From Alphaproteobacteria bacterium (GTDB lineage Bacteria > Pseudomonadota > Alphaproteobacteria > GCA-2731375), in NCBI GenBank assembly GCA_028281075.1, contig JANQKO010000529.1, positions 1 to 27,545 of the forward strand: a stretch of 27,545 nucleotides of DNA, in the 5' to 3' direction. The position numbers and the translations under genes were made by a program. Under the pieces are notes generated by a model. That model searched no databases. It saw only the letters and a program-made list of their open reading frames with translations, and was not told where the DNA came from. Below are positions 7,366-14,621 of this stretch, piece by piece (within the stretch, counting starts at the first letter, position 1; every line of letters starts with the position of its first letter).

Positions 7366-8589
7366 ATGCCGTTGACCGCGATTCGTGAATTTCTCAGGCA
7401 CGAGTCGGCCAGCGGACTGATCCTCGTCGCGGCGGCGATCCTGGCGCTGATTCTGGACAACTCGCCGCTGGCCTGGCTTTACGACAGCCTGCTGGCGACG
7501 CCCATGGCCGTGCAGATCGGCCAGTTCGAGATCCACAAACCCTTGCTGCTCTGGATCAACGACGGCCTCATGGCCGTGTTCTTCTTCCTCGTCGGTCTTG
7601 AGATCAAGCGCGAGGTCCTGGAAGGCGAGCTGTCGTCGCGGGCCCAGATCGCCCTGCCCGGCATGGCGGCGGTCGGCGGCATGGCATTGCCGGCGATGAT
7701 CTACGCGGCGATCAACTGGGGCGACGATGTGGCCCTTCGCGGCTGGGCGATTCCGGCGGCGACCGATATCGCGTTCGCGCTCGGTATCCTGTCGCTTGTC
7801 GGCGCGCGCGTGCCGATTGCCTTGAAGATCTTTCTTCTGGCGCTGGCGATTCTGGATGACCTCGGCGCCATCGTCATTATCGCGCTGTTCTATACGGCCG
7901 ACCTGTCGACCGAGGCGCTGGCGCTGAGCGGTATCTGTCTGGTTGCCCTTGTCGTCATCAACCGCCTGGGGGTCATGCGGGTCGCGCCCTATATCCTGAT
8001 CGGGGCCGTCATGTGGGTCTGCGTCCTGAAATCGGGCGTGCACGCGACGCTGGCGGGCGTCGCCCTCGCCATGGCGATCCCGCTGCGTGCCAGAGGGCGG
8101 GCCGGTGTCGCGCCGCTGCGCGGCCTCGAGCACATGTTGCATCCCTGGGTCGCCTATCTGGTCCTGCCCGCCTTCGCCTTCGCGAATGCCGGCGTCTCGT
8201 TGTCCGGACTGTCGTTCGCCAGCCTGCTGGCGCCGGTGCCGCTGGGCATTGCCGCCGGCCTGTTCTTCGGCAAGCAGATCGGCATCCTTGGCTTTGTCAG
8301 GGCCGCGGTATGGCTCGGACTCTGCCGCCTGCCGACCGGGGTCACCTGGCTGCAGCTTTACGGCGTTTCGCTGCTGGCGGGCATCGGCTTCACCATGAGC
8401 CTGTTCATCGGCACGCTGGCCTTCGAGGATCCGGCCTTCGCGACCGATGTCCGGCTCGGCGTGCTGGGCGGCTCGACATGCGCCGGCGTGCTCGGCTATC
8501 TGGTGCTCCGCTTCGCCACCCGGCCCGGCCTCGCCGGCAAACTCGCCGAGGCGAACGCGGTCCGCGAAGCCGGCGCGAACCCGCATTGA
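7366..8589 (+). CDS. nhaA: Na+/H+ antiporter NhaA
   Basis: Encodes 407 residues from the ATG at 7366, which has a strong gggggaggt ribosome site and the family's usual N-terminus (MPLTAIREFLRHESASGLIL). NhaA hallmarks are DNSPLAWLY near residue 31, NDGLMAVFFFLVGLEIKREV near 65-84, ATDIAFALGIL with D134, and AILDDLGAIVI with D164-D165. These match D133, D163 and D164 of the E. coli enzyme, shifted by one. It is an inner-membrane protein with about 12 helices that exchanges internal Na+ or Li+ for external protons, giving alkaline and salt tolerance. The longer in-frame start at 7246 would translate the structured leader and is rejected. The gene is probably controlled by that leader. Confidence 0.96.
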   Translation: MPLTAIREFLRHESASGLILVAAAILALILDNSPLAWLYDSLLATPMAVQIGQFEIHKPLLLWINDGLMAVFFFLVGLEIKREVLEGELSSRAQIALPGMAAVGGMALPAMIYAAINWGDDVALRGWAIPAATDIAFALGILSLVGARVPIALKIFLLALAILDDLGAIVIIALFYTADLSTEALALSGICLVALVVINRLGVMRVAPYILIGAVMWVCVLKSGVHATLAGVALAMAIPLRARGRAGVAPLRGLEHMLHPWVAYLVLPAFAFANAGVSLSGLSFASLLAPVPLGIAAGLFFGKQIGILGFVRAAVWLGLCRLPTGVTWLQLYGVSLLAGIGFTMSLFIGTLAFEDPAFATDVRLGVLGGSTCAGVLGYLVLRFATRPGLAGKLAEANAVREAGANPH

Positions 8590-8593
8590 TGCA

Positions 8594-8787
8594 TGGAGAC
8601 GGTTTGAATACGGGCCCGTCGGCCGGTTTTCACGGCCTCTCAGGTGCTCGATGGCGTGCCGGATGGCATCGTCGTATCGATGCCGGTCGGATACCTGATC
8701 GTCGCTCGGCTTTCGGCATCCCGTGCCGATCTCGTTTTCCAGGATGTCGCGCAAATCCTGAAGCGCGTCGAGCGTGGCTTGCAGCAT
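8594..8787 (-). pseudogene. Possible small gene remnant behind the DUF gene
   Basis: Starting at the ATG at 8787, 15 bases after the stop of the preceding minus-strand gene, the frame reads like a genuine short helical protein for about 49 residues: MLQATLDALQDLRDILENEI, a Cys-Arg-Lys-Pro linker, then RHRYDDAIRHAIEHL. After this, codon choice deteriorates and the frame runs without a stop into the antisense of nhaA. In the next frame a TGA lies at 8642-8640, right after IEHL, so a lost or gained base could have removed the original stop. The left boundary given is approximate. It may be a frame-damaged third member of this minus-strand unit or simply chance. No function can be proposed. Confidence 0.3.
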
Positions 8788-8802
8788 GGTCGTCGCCGGG
8801 CG

Positions 8803-9252
8803 TTACCGGGCTTCGGCGCAGGGACCCGCCTGATAGCTCAATCGGCATCCGCCGTCGGCCATGGCCTCGGCGATGGTCTGCACCAACGCCCGCGACTGCG
8901 GCTGAGACGCGCGCGGCAGCAGCCAGGCGAGGTGAAGGGCGGCCCGGCCGGGGATCGCCCACTGCGCGGCCGCGATGGCCTGCAGGATCTGCCGCTCGTC
9001 GGCGGTCACGTGGGCGGCGCAGGGCGGACCGAGCCTGAGCTGCCGGCGTCCGTGCCGCGCGAGCTGGTGCAGCAGCCGCCGCAAGGCGATGTGCGTCCGC
9101 GTGCCGCCGTTCTCGCCGACGGCATCGCGCAGGGTATGCACGACGACCCGCGTGTCGCCGCAGGCGAACGCGCATCGCCGTAAGGACCAGAGAAGAAGCC
9201 GCTCGCCATTTTCGAAGGCGGGCGGCACCGGCTCGGCTTGGGTCTGCAGCAT
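8803..9252 (-). CDS. Hypothetical protein, member of divergent paralogous pair
   Basis: Encodes 149 residues. Core sequence: ERLLLWSLRRCAFACGD, then ALRRLLHQLARHGRRQLRLG, then C-A-A-H-V-T-A-D-E-R-Q-I-L, then AIAAAQ. This order (E-x-L-L-L-W-x-L-R, a helical stretch, a basic strand, a Cys/His-containing loop with D-E, then AAQ) is shared with the protein encoded divergently at 9392-9889, so the two look like distant paralogues. It is soluble, with Cys residues at both ends (G-P-P-C and G-G-C/G-P-C). Homologous proteins of unknown function occur in alphaproteobacteria, to my recollection. The start at 9252 has a GGAA site. The 5' region abuts a Fur-box-like sequence, suggesting iron control. Function unknown. 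Confidence 0.65.
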   Translation of the reverse strand: MLQTQAEPVPPAFENGERLLLWSLRRCAFACGDTRVVVHTLRDAVGENGGTRTHIALRRLLHQLARHGRRQLRLGPPCAAHVTADERQILQAIAAAQWAIPGRAALHLAWLLPRASQPQSRALVQTIAEAMADGGCRLSYQAGPCAEAR

Positions 9253-9289
9253 GGGTTCGGCTTCCGTCGGCCTGGATCAATAACGCCAT

Positions 9290-9309
9290 GATAATGCGAA
9301 TGATTTGCA
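9290..9309. promoter_or_regulatory. Fur-box-like operator between divergent genes
   Basis: GATAATGCGAATGATTTGC (9290-9308) matches the classical Fur box GATAATGATAATCATTATC at 14 of 19 positions. It contains the 7-1-7 dyad TGCGAAT-G-ATTTGCA (9295-9309), with 6 of 7 arm bases complementary. It lies 38 bases from the minus-strand start at 9252 and 83 bases from the plus-strand start at 9392, in the only AT-rich part of this spacer, so it could repress both genes when iron is plentiful. Binding by Fur versus RirA or Irr cannot be decided from sequence. Confidence 0.55.
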
Positions 9310-9391
9310 ATCTCAAACAAGAAATGACATTCTGATCCCGCCGGTGTCCCGGGCCCCGCCGGCGGGGCAGGTCAACGAAAGGTGCGAGGTC

Positions 9392-9889
9392 ATGCCGCCA
9401 AGCTATAGCGCGCTCAAGGTTCCTGAACTCGCGACCGCGGAGCAGTTCACCCTGTGGGCGATAAGGTCGTGGGTCGAGGCCTACAAGGCGTCGATGCCGA
9501 TATGCGACCGGCTGGCGAAGGGGTTCGATCTGGCGGGCATGCCGGAGGGGCTGCCGACCCTGGACGAGATGCTGTCGGTCGTCGCCGCGTCGGCCTGCGT
9601 GCAGATCGACGTTCGCTGCGTACGTTGCCGGACGATCGGCGATGGCGAATGCGTGATGCTGAAGATCCTTGTCGCCGCGCAGGCGGGACGGCTGACCAGC
9701 GTCCGTGACGGTTTCGCGAGCTGGCTGCCGCCGGCGGCCGTGCGGGTGGCCGCGGACGCGGCACGCAGGTTTGCCGCCGTCCTATGGTCGGCCGGCATGG
9801 TCCTGCCGCCGCGGGAGGCGTTGCCCGTCGGCCCGCCGGTCATGGCCGCCAGCCATTATCCCGACCCCGGCCTTCGCCGGCGCCAGTAA
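9392..9889 (+). CDS. Hypothetical protein, member of divergent paralogous pair
   Basis: Encodes 165 residues from the ATG at 9392, preceded by gaaaggtgcgaggt. It resembles the divergent neighbour in layout: AEQFTLWAIRSWVEAYK, a helical middle, then VQIDVRCVRCRTIGDGECVM and LKILVAAQAG. The C-V-R-C-x7-C cluster could bind metal but is not obviously conserved in the partner, which has C-x2-H instead. The C-terminal 60 residues form an Ala/Arg-rich helix and a Pro-rich tail. No signal peptide or membrane helix. An earlier in-frame start at 9305 overlaps the Fur-like operator and lacks a ribosome site. Function unknown; co-regulation with its partner by iron is inference. Confidence 0.65.
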   Translation: MPPSYSALKVPELATAEQFTLWAIRSWVEAYKASMPICDRLAKGFDLAGMPEGLPTLDEMLSVVAASACVQIDVRCVRCRTIGDGECVMLKILVAAQAGRLTSVRDGFASWLPPAAVRVAADAARRFAAVLWSAGMVLPPREALPVGPPVMAASHYPDPGLRRRQ

Positions 9890-9923
9890 CGGGCGCGATC
9901 GGCCGGGGCCGTGAACCGTTTCA

Positions 9924-10769
9924 TCAACCTGCCGACGCGCGCGCGGGCTGAACATGCACGTCGCGTTGCGGGAACGGGATGGTGATGCCGGCCGCGTCGA
10001 GCCGCTCCTTGGCGGCGCGGCGCAGGTCGAACAGCAGATCCCAGTAGTGGTCGCGGTGCGTCCAGCAGCGCATGTTCACGTTGACCGAACTGTCGGCCAG
10101 CGCCATGACCATGACCTGCGGCGGCGGCGCCGTCAGCACCCGCTCGTCCCCCGTCAGCACGTCCATCAGCACCGAGAAGGCCGTCTCGATGTCGTCGTCA
10201 TAGCTGATGCCGACCTCATGATCGATGCGCCGTGTCGGCAGCCGTGAATAGTTCAGGATCTGCCGGCTCCAGAGCTGGGCGTTCGGCACCGAGCGGTAGA
10301 CGCCGTCGAAGGTCTGCATCTCGGTCAGGAACAGGCCGACCTCGGTGACCGTGCCGGCGATGCCCTCGGCGTCGATATAGTCGCCGACGCGGAACGGCCG
10401 CAGGAACAGCAGCATGATGCCGGCGGCGATGTTCTGCAGTGTGCCCTGCAGCGCCAGGCCGATGGCGAGGCCGGCGGCGCCGAGCATGGCGATGATGCTT
10501 GCCGTCTGCACGCCGAACTGGGCCAGGACCGCGATGACGGTCAGCACCAGGACGACATAGCGCACGATGCTGCCGAGCAGCGGCTTCAAGGTCGCGTCGA
10601 CCCGGGGCACGCGATCCAGCCCCCGCCGCACGGCCCGCCGCGCCCAGCCGGCGACGATCCAGCCGGCAACAAGGATCGCCAGGGCGCCGATCACCTCCAG
10701 GCCGTAGGTCACGGCGAGATCGGTCATCCGGGCAAGGGCCTGCTCGAACGGTATTTCCATTTCAGGCAT
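9924..10769 (-). CDS. MscS-family small mechanosensitive channel
   Basis: Encodes 281 residues, close to E. coli MscS (286). There are three N-terminal membrane helices (LEVIGALAILVAGWIVAGWA; YVVLVLTVIAVLAQFGV; then the pore helix). The pore helix carries the small-residue MscS signature AAGLAIGLALQGTLQNIAAG followed by LLFLRPFRVGDYI. The cytoplasmic beta and alpha/beta domains follow (VPNAQLWSRQILNYSRLPTRR; the tail ends TIPFPQRDVHV). It opens under membrane tension to release solutes after hypo-osmotic shock. I chose the ATG at 10769 over an upstream in-frame TTG at 10817 because the longer version adds a non-conserved leader; ribosome sites are weak for both. Convergent with the hypothetical gene at 9392-9889 and divergent from the FAD oxidase cluster. 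Confidence 0.93.
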   Translation of the reverse strand: MPEMEIPFEQALARMTDLAVTYGLEVIGALAILVAGWIVAGWARRAVRRGLDRVPRVDATLKPLLGSIVRYVVLVLTVIAVLAQFGVQTASIIAMLGAAGLAIGLALQGTLQNIAAGIMLLFLRPFRVGDYIDAEGIAGTVTEVGLFLTEMQTFDGVYRSVPNAQLWSRQILNYSRLPTRRIDHEVGISYDDDIETAFSVLMDVLTGDERVLTAPPPQVMVMALADSSVNVNMRCWTHRDHYWDLLFDLRRAAKERLDAAGITIPFPQRDVHVQPARASAG

Positions 10770-10928
10770 GATCGCACATCCCGTCACTGTTCGCGGTTGG
10801 TCGGTTACGATTAACAACTAGCAGCTATCGCCGTCGTCGTGGCCGGGAATGGGCCGTCCGCATGGACTCCGGTCGGGCGCTGCGGCATCATCGGCGCGCC
10901 TTGATACGGGGTCCTGGGGGCGCTGCGT

Positions 10929-12054
10929 TTGAACGCGTTCGATTTCATCGTCATCGGCGGCGGCATGGCCGGCGCCTCGGCGGCCTACGAGCTGTCGGCG
11001 CGTGCCCGCGTCGTGCTGCTGGAGCGCGAGAGCCAGCCGGGCTACCACTCGACCGGCAGGTCGGCGGCGCTGTTCTCCGAGGCCTATGGGCCGCCGCAGG
11101 TGCGGGCGCTGTCGACCGGCGGCAAGCCGTTCTTCCTGGCGCCCCCCGACGGCTTCGCCGCGCACGACATTCTGACGCCGCGCGGCGCCATGTTTCTCGG
11201 CCGGCCGGACCAGGAACCGCAACTGGAACGCATTTTCGCGGAGTCGCGCCGGCTGGTCGAGACGATCCGGCGGATCGACGCGGCCGAGGCCCGGGCGCTG
11301 GTGCCGGTGCTGCGATCGGACTATGTCGGCGGCGGCGTGCTGGAGCCGGATGCCATGGATATCGACGTGCACGCGCTGCACCAGGGCTATCTCAGGGGCC
11401 TTCGCGCCCGCGGCGGCGGTGTCGTCACGGATGCCGAGGTCGTGGCGCTGACGAAAGCCGGCGCCGACTGGCGCGTCGAGACACGGGCCGGCGCATTCAC
11501 CGCCCCCGTCGTCATCAACGCCGCCGGCGCCTGGGCCGACACGATCGGCGACATGGCCGGCGCCGGGGCCATCGGCCTGGTGCCCAAGCGGCGCACCGCG
11601 ATCCTGTTCGACCCGCCCGACGGCGTCGACAGCGATTCCTGGCCGCTGGTCGTCGACGTCGACGAGAGCTTCTATTTCAAGCCGGACGCGGGCAAGCTGC
11701 TGGGATCGCCGGCCGACGAAACGCCGGTGCCGCCATGTGACGTGCAGCCCGAGGACATCGATGTCGCCATCGCCGTCGACCGCATCCAGACCGCGGCCGA
11801 CCTGGCCATAGCGCGGATCGACCATCGCTGGGCCGGGTTGCGCTCGTTCGTGCCCGACAAGACACCGGTTGTCGGCTACGATGCCGAGGTCGCCGGTTTC
11901 TTCTGGCTGGCCGGACAGGGCGGCTATGGCATTCAGACCGCGCCGGGCCTGGGCCGGCTGGCGGCCGCGCTCGCCGCCGGCGGGGCCGCGCCCGCCGATC
12001 TCGCCGATCTCGGCCGCCACCGCGCTGTCGCCGGCGCGCATGTCATCGAGTTAA
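10929..12054 (+). CDS. FAD-dependent amine/D-amino-acid dehydrogenase, 3' frameshift
   Basis: DAO-superfamily flavoprotein, about 375 residues. It starts at TTG 10929 after a ggggg site, with the dinucleotide-binding motif G10-x-G12-x2-G15 and acidic E32 for the ribose. Further family marks are PGYHSTGRSAALFSE (flavin loop), DAMDIDVHALHQGYLRGLRA, APVVINAAGAWAD, FYFKPDAGKLLGSPADET and FFWLAGQGGYGIQTAPGLG. Similar proteins are annotated as FAD-dependent oxidoreductases near D-arginine dehydrogenase. The reading frame does not stop where the family ends; it runs on to 13109 through the next gene. A one-base shift near 12015 gives D-L-G-A-T-A-L-S-P-A-R-M-S-S-S and a TAA at 12052-12054, 18 bases before the next start. 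So there is either a true frameshift mutation or a sequence error. Confidence 0.8.
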
Positions 12055-12072
12055 AACGGGAGGGAAGAGGTT

Positions 12073-13533
12073 TTGAAAGTCTTTATCGCGACGCTGGGTA
12101 CCGAAACAAATACCTTCTCGCCGATCCCGACGGGGGCGGAGACGTTCGCGGAAACCATGCTGTTTCGTGGCGATGCCACGCAGCATGCCGCGACCCTGTT
12201 TTCCGAGCCGCTGCACGTCTGGCGGCGGATGACGGAAGAGCGCCAGGGTCAGGTGGCGGAAAGCGTCGCCGCCTTCGCGCAGCCCGCCGGCAAGACCATC
12301 CAGAAGGTCTACGAGGGCTTCCGCGACGAGATTTACGACGACCTGCGCCGGGCCATGCCGGTCGACATCGTGTTGCTGAACATGCACGGCGCCATGGTGT
12401 CGGAGGACTGCGACGACTGCGAGGGCGATCTGCTGGCGGGCGTGCGCGCCATTGTCGGCCCCGACGTGATTATCGGCGGCGAGCTCGATCTGCACTGCCA
12501 CATCACCCGGCAGATGACGGATGCCGCCGACGTCCTGATCACCTTCAAGGAATATCCGCACGTCGACGCGCCGCAGCGGGCGGCGGAACTGTTCGAGATC
12601 TGCGCCGAGGCGGCGGCCGGACGGATCAAACCGGTGATCTCGGTGCACGATTGCCGCATGACCTCGATGTGGCGCACGCCGATCGAGCCCATGACCTCGT
12701 TCGTCGGCCAGATGCAGGCGCTCGAAGGCCAGGACGGCGTGCTCTCAGTCTCGTTCGGCCATGGCTTTCCCTGGGGCGACGTCGAGGATGTCGGCGCCAA
12801 GATGATGGTGATCACCGACGGCGATGCCGGGAAGGGCCAGGCGCTGGCCGCCGAGCTCGGCCAGAAGATCTGGGACCTGCGCTTCGAGACCGAAGGCGAG
12901 ACGCTGGGCGTCGACGCCGCGCTCGACCGCGGGCTGGCGGTATCCGGTGGACCGGTGGTCATGGCCGACATCGCCGACAATGCCGGCGGCGGCGCGCCCA
13001 GCGATTCGACCTTCATTCTGCGCCGCGCGCTGGAACGCGGCATCGGCAATCTGGCCTCCGGCCTCTATTGGGATCCGGTCGCCGTGCGCTTCTGTCAGGA
13101 AGCCGGTGAAGGCGCCACCTTCGATCTGCGCATCGGCGGCAAGGTCGGCGTCGCTTCCGGCGATCCGCTCGACCTGCGGGTCACCGTGATGAAGATGCTG
13201 CCGCGGCTGATGCAGACCTTCGGCAGCTCGACCAACCGGATCGGCGACGCGGTCTGGGTGCGGGCCGACAACGACGTCGACATCGTGCTGAACAGCGTCC
13301 GCACGCAGGTCCTGCATCCCGACGCGTTCACCCAGCTTGGCATCGATCTCGCGGCGAAGAAGCTGGTGATCGTGAAATCGACGCAGCATTTCTATGCCGG
13401 CTTCGCGCCGATCGCGGCCGAGGTGCTCTACGTCAATGCCGACGGCGCGATTCCGAAGAACTTCGCGGACATCGCCTATACCAAGCGCAAGACGGCCTAT
13501 TGGCCCAAGGTCGCCGATCCCTGGACGGCCTGA
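12073..13533 (+). CDS. M81 family metallopeptidase (MlrC-like)
   Basis: Encodes 486 residues of the MlrC (microcystinase C)/DUF1485 type. It opens with KVFIATLGTETNTFSP, the family's N-terminal signature. Zinc ligands are predicted at D139 and H141 (GELDLHCH) and H163 (EYPHVD); the spacing 2 and 22 equals that of MlrC D167, H169 and H191. Later conserved blocks are VMADIADNAGGGAPSDST, VRTQVLHPDAF and KKLVIVKSTQHFYAGFAPIA. The family hydrolyses small linear peptides or related amides; the substrate is unknown here. The start is a TTG at 12073 behind a strong gggagggaagagg site. It is probably co-transcribed with the FAD oxidase, whose repaired stop lies 18 bases upstream, and with the oxygenase fusion 17 bases downstream, suggesting a catabolic unit for an unusual amino acid or peptide. 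Confidence 0.92.
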   Translation: MKVFIATLGTETNTFSPIPTGAETFAETMLFRGDATQHAATLFSEPLHVWRRMTEERQGQVAESVAAFAQPAGKTIQKVYEGFRDEIYDDLRRAMPVDIVLLNMHGAMVSEDCDDCEGDLLAGVRAIVGPDVIIGGELDLHCHITRQMTDAADVLITFKEYPHVDAPQRAAELFEICAEAAAGRIKPVISVHDCRMTSMWRTPIEPMTSFVGQMQALEGQDGVLSVSFGHGFPWGDVEDVGAKMMVITDGDAGKGQALAAELGQKIWDLRFETEGETLGVDAALDRGLAVSGGPVVMADIADNAGGGAPSDSTFILRRALERGIGNLASGLYWDPVAVRFCQEAGEGATFDLRIGGKVGVASGDPLDLRVTVMKMLPRLMQTFGSSTNRIGDAVWVRADNDVDIVLNSVRTQVLHPDAFTQLGIDLAAKKLVIVKSTQHFYAGFAPIAAEVLYVNADGAIPKNFADIAYTKRKTAYWPKVADPWTA

Positions 13534-13550
13534 GCCGGGCGCCGACGCCG

Positions 13551-14612
13551 ATGCCGCCGCACCCGTCCCCGCCGCCGCCGGAGGTGGGCGGGCGCGTGCC
13601 GAATTTCACGCTGCCGCACGTGGACGGCGGCAACGCCATGTTCTACGACCGCGTCACCGGCGGGCCGGTGGTGATGGTCGTCTGCGCGTCGGCCGGCGCG
13701 CCGCCGGCGCGCGGCGCCGTCGACGGCCTGGCGCGGCGGCGCGGCGCGCTCGCGGGCCATGACGCGGCGCTGTTCGTCGTCAGCGGCGATGATGTCGCGG
13801 CGCATCGGCAACTGGCCGCCGCGCTCGGCCTCGAGGCGCATTTCCTGTCCGATCCGAGGAACGAGGTTCGTCCGGGCCTGCTGGCCGGCGCCGGCGCGGC
13901 GGGCCTGCGTACCTATGTGCTGGATCCGAACCAGCGCATCCTGGCCCTGATCGACGGCGGCGATCCGGCGCGTCATGCCGAGAACGCGCTGGCCGTGCTG
14001 GCGGCGCAGCCCGCGCCGCCGCCGCCCGCGCACCTGACGACGTCGGCGCCGGTGCTGCTGATACCGAACGTCCTGCCGCCGGCGCTCTGTGACGAGCTTG
14101 CCGCGCGGTGGCATGGCGACCATGCCGAGGGCGTGGTCGGCGTCATTGTCGACGGCCGCACCGTCGACAAGCAGGTCTCGACCAAGAAGCAGAGCCTCGA
14201 TCATGGCGTCACCGATCCGGCGATGGTGAAACGGCTGTCGAACCGGCTTGCCGCCACGCTGCCGATCGAGATGAACAAGGCGTTCTACTTCGACATGCCG
14301 TTCTATTTCGACACACTGATCGTGATCGGCTACGAGGCCGGACGCGGCGACTACTTTCGCACCCACCGGGACAACCTGACGCCGCGGTCGGCGAACCGGC
14401 GCTATGCCATGTCGTTGAACCTGAACGACGATTACGACGGCGGCGAACTGCGCTTTCCGGAATATGGCCCGCATCTCTACCGGCCGGCGAAGGGCGCGGC
14501 GGCCGTGTTCTCCTGTTCGCTCCTGCACGAGGCCCTGCCGGTGACCCGCGGGCGGCGCCTGGTGCTGACGACGTTCTTCTGTGATTCCCGCCAGCGGCCG
14601 GGCCAATCCTGA
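13551..14612 (+). CDS. Thioredoxin-fold/2OG-Fe(II) oxygenase fusion
   Basis: Encodes 353 residues. The N-terminal half (about 12-150) is peroxiredoxin-like: GGRVPNFTLPHVDG opens it and RTYVLDPNQRILALIDGG closes it. The peroxidatic region reads VVMVVCASAGAPPARG, so the usual P-x3-T-x2-C is missing and only C45 is nearby. A Pro-rich linker (about 154-160) leads to a prolyl-4-hydroxylase-type jelly roll, with iron ligands H272-x-D274 and H326 and 2OG-binding R335 or R336. NDDYDGGELRFPEYG and LHEALPVTRGRRLVLTTFF are typical of that family. It probably hydroxylates a protein or amino-acid target; the redoxin part may be structural. The ATG at 13551 is chosen because the longer frame overlaps the M81 gene. 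Last gene of the cluster. Confidence 0.85.
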   Translation: MPPHPSPPPPEVGGRVPNFTLPHVDGGNAMFYDRVTGGPVVMVVCASAGAPPARGAVDGLARRRGALAGHDAALFVVSGDDVAAHRQLAAALGLEAHFLSDPRNEVRPGLLAGAGAAGLRTYVLDPNQRILALIDGGDPARHAENALAVLAAQPAPPPPAHLTTSAPVLLIPNVLPPALCDELAARWHGDHAEGVVGVIVDGRTVDKQVSTKKQSLDHGVTDPAMVKRLSNRLAATLPIEMNKAFYFDMPFYFDTLIVIGYEAGRGDYFRTHRDNLTPRSANRRYAMSLNLNDDYDGGELRFPEYGPHLYRPAKGAAAVFSCSLLHEALPVTRGRRLVLTTFFCDSRQRPGQS

Positions 14613-14621
14613 AACGGCCTC

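Noticed and set aside
5200..8787. 1195-codon open frame on the minus strand
   Set aside because: It is antisense to ugpE, ugpC and nhaA, which have clear family motifs. The translation is a Gln/Arg/Asp/His-rich string with no fold-like pattern, as expected from high-GC codon bias. Only its first ~49 codons are discussed.
9900..9911. cggcc-gg-ggccg as terminator between convergent genes
   Set aside because: The loop is too short for the full stem and no T-tract lies on either side.
10818..12041. 407-codon minus-strand frame
   Set aside because: Antisense to the FAD oxidase gene, which has convincing flavin motifs; no family resemblance in this frame.
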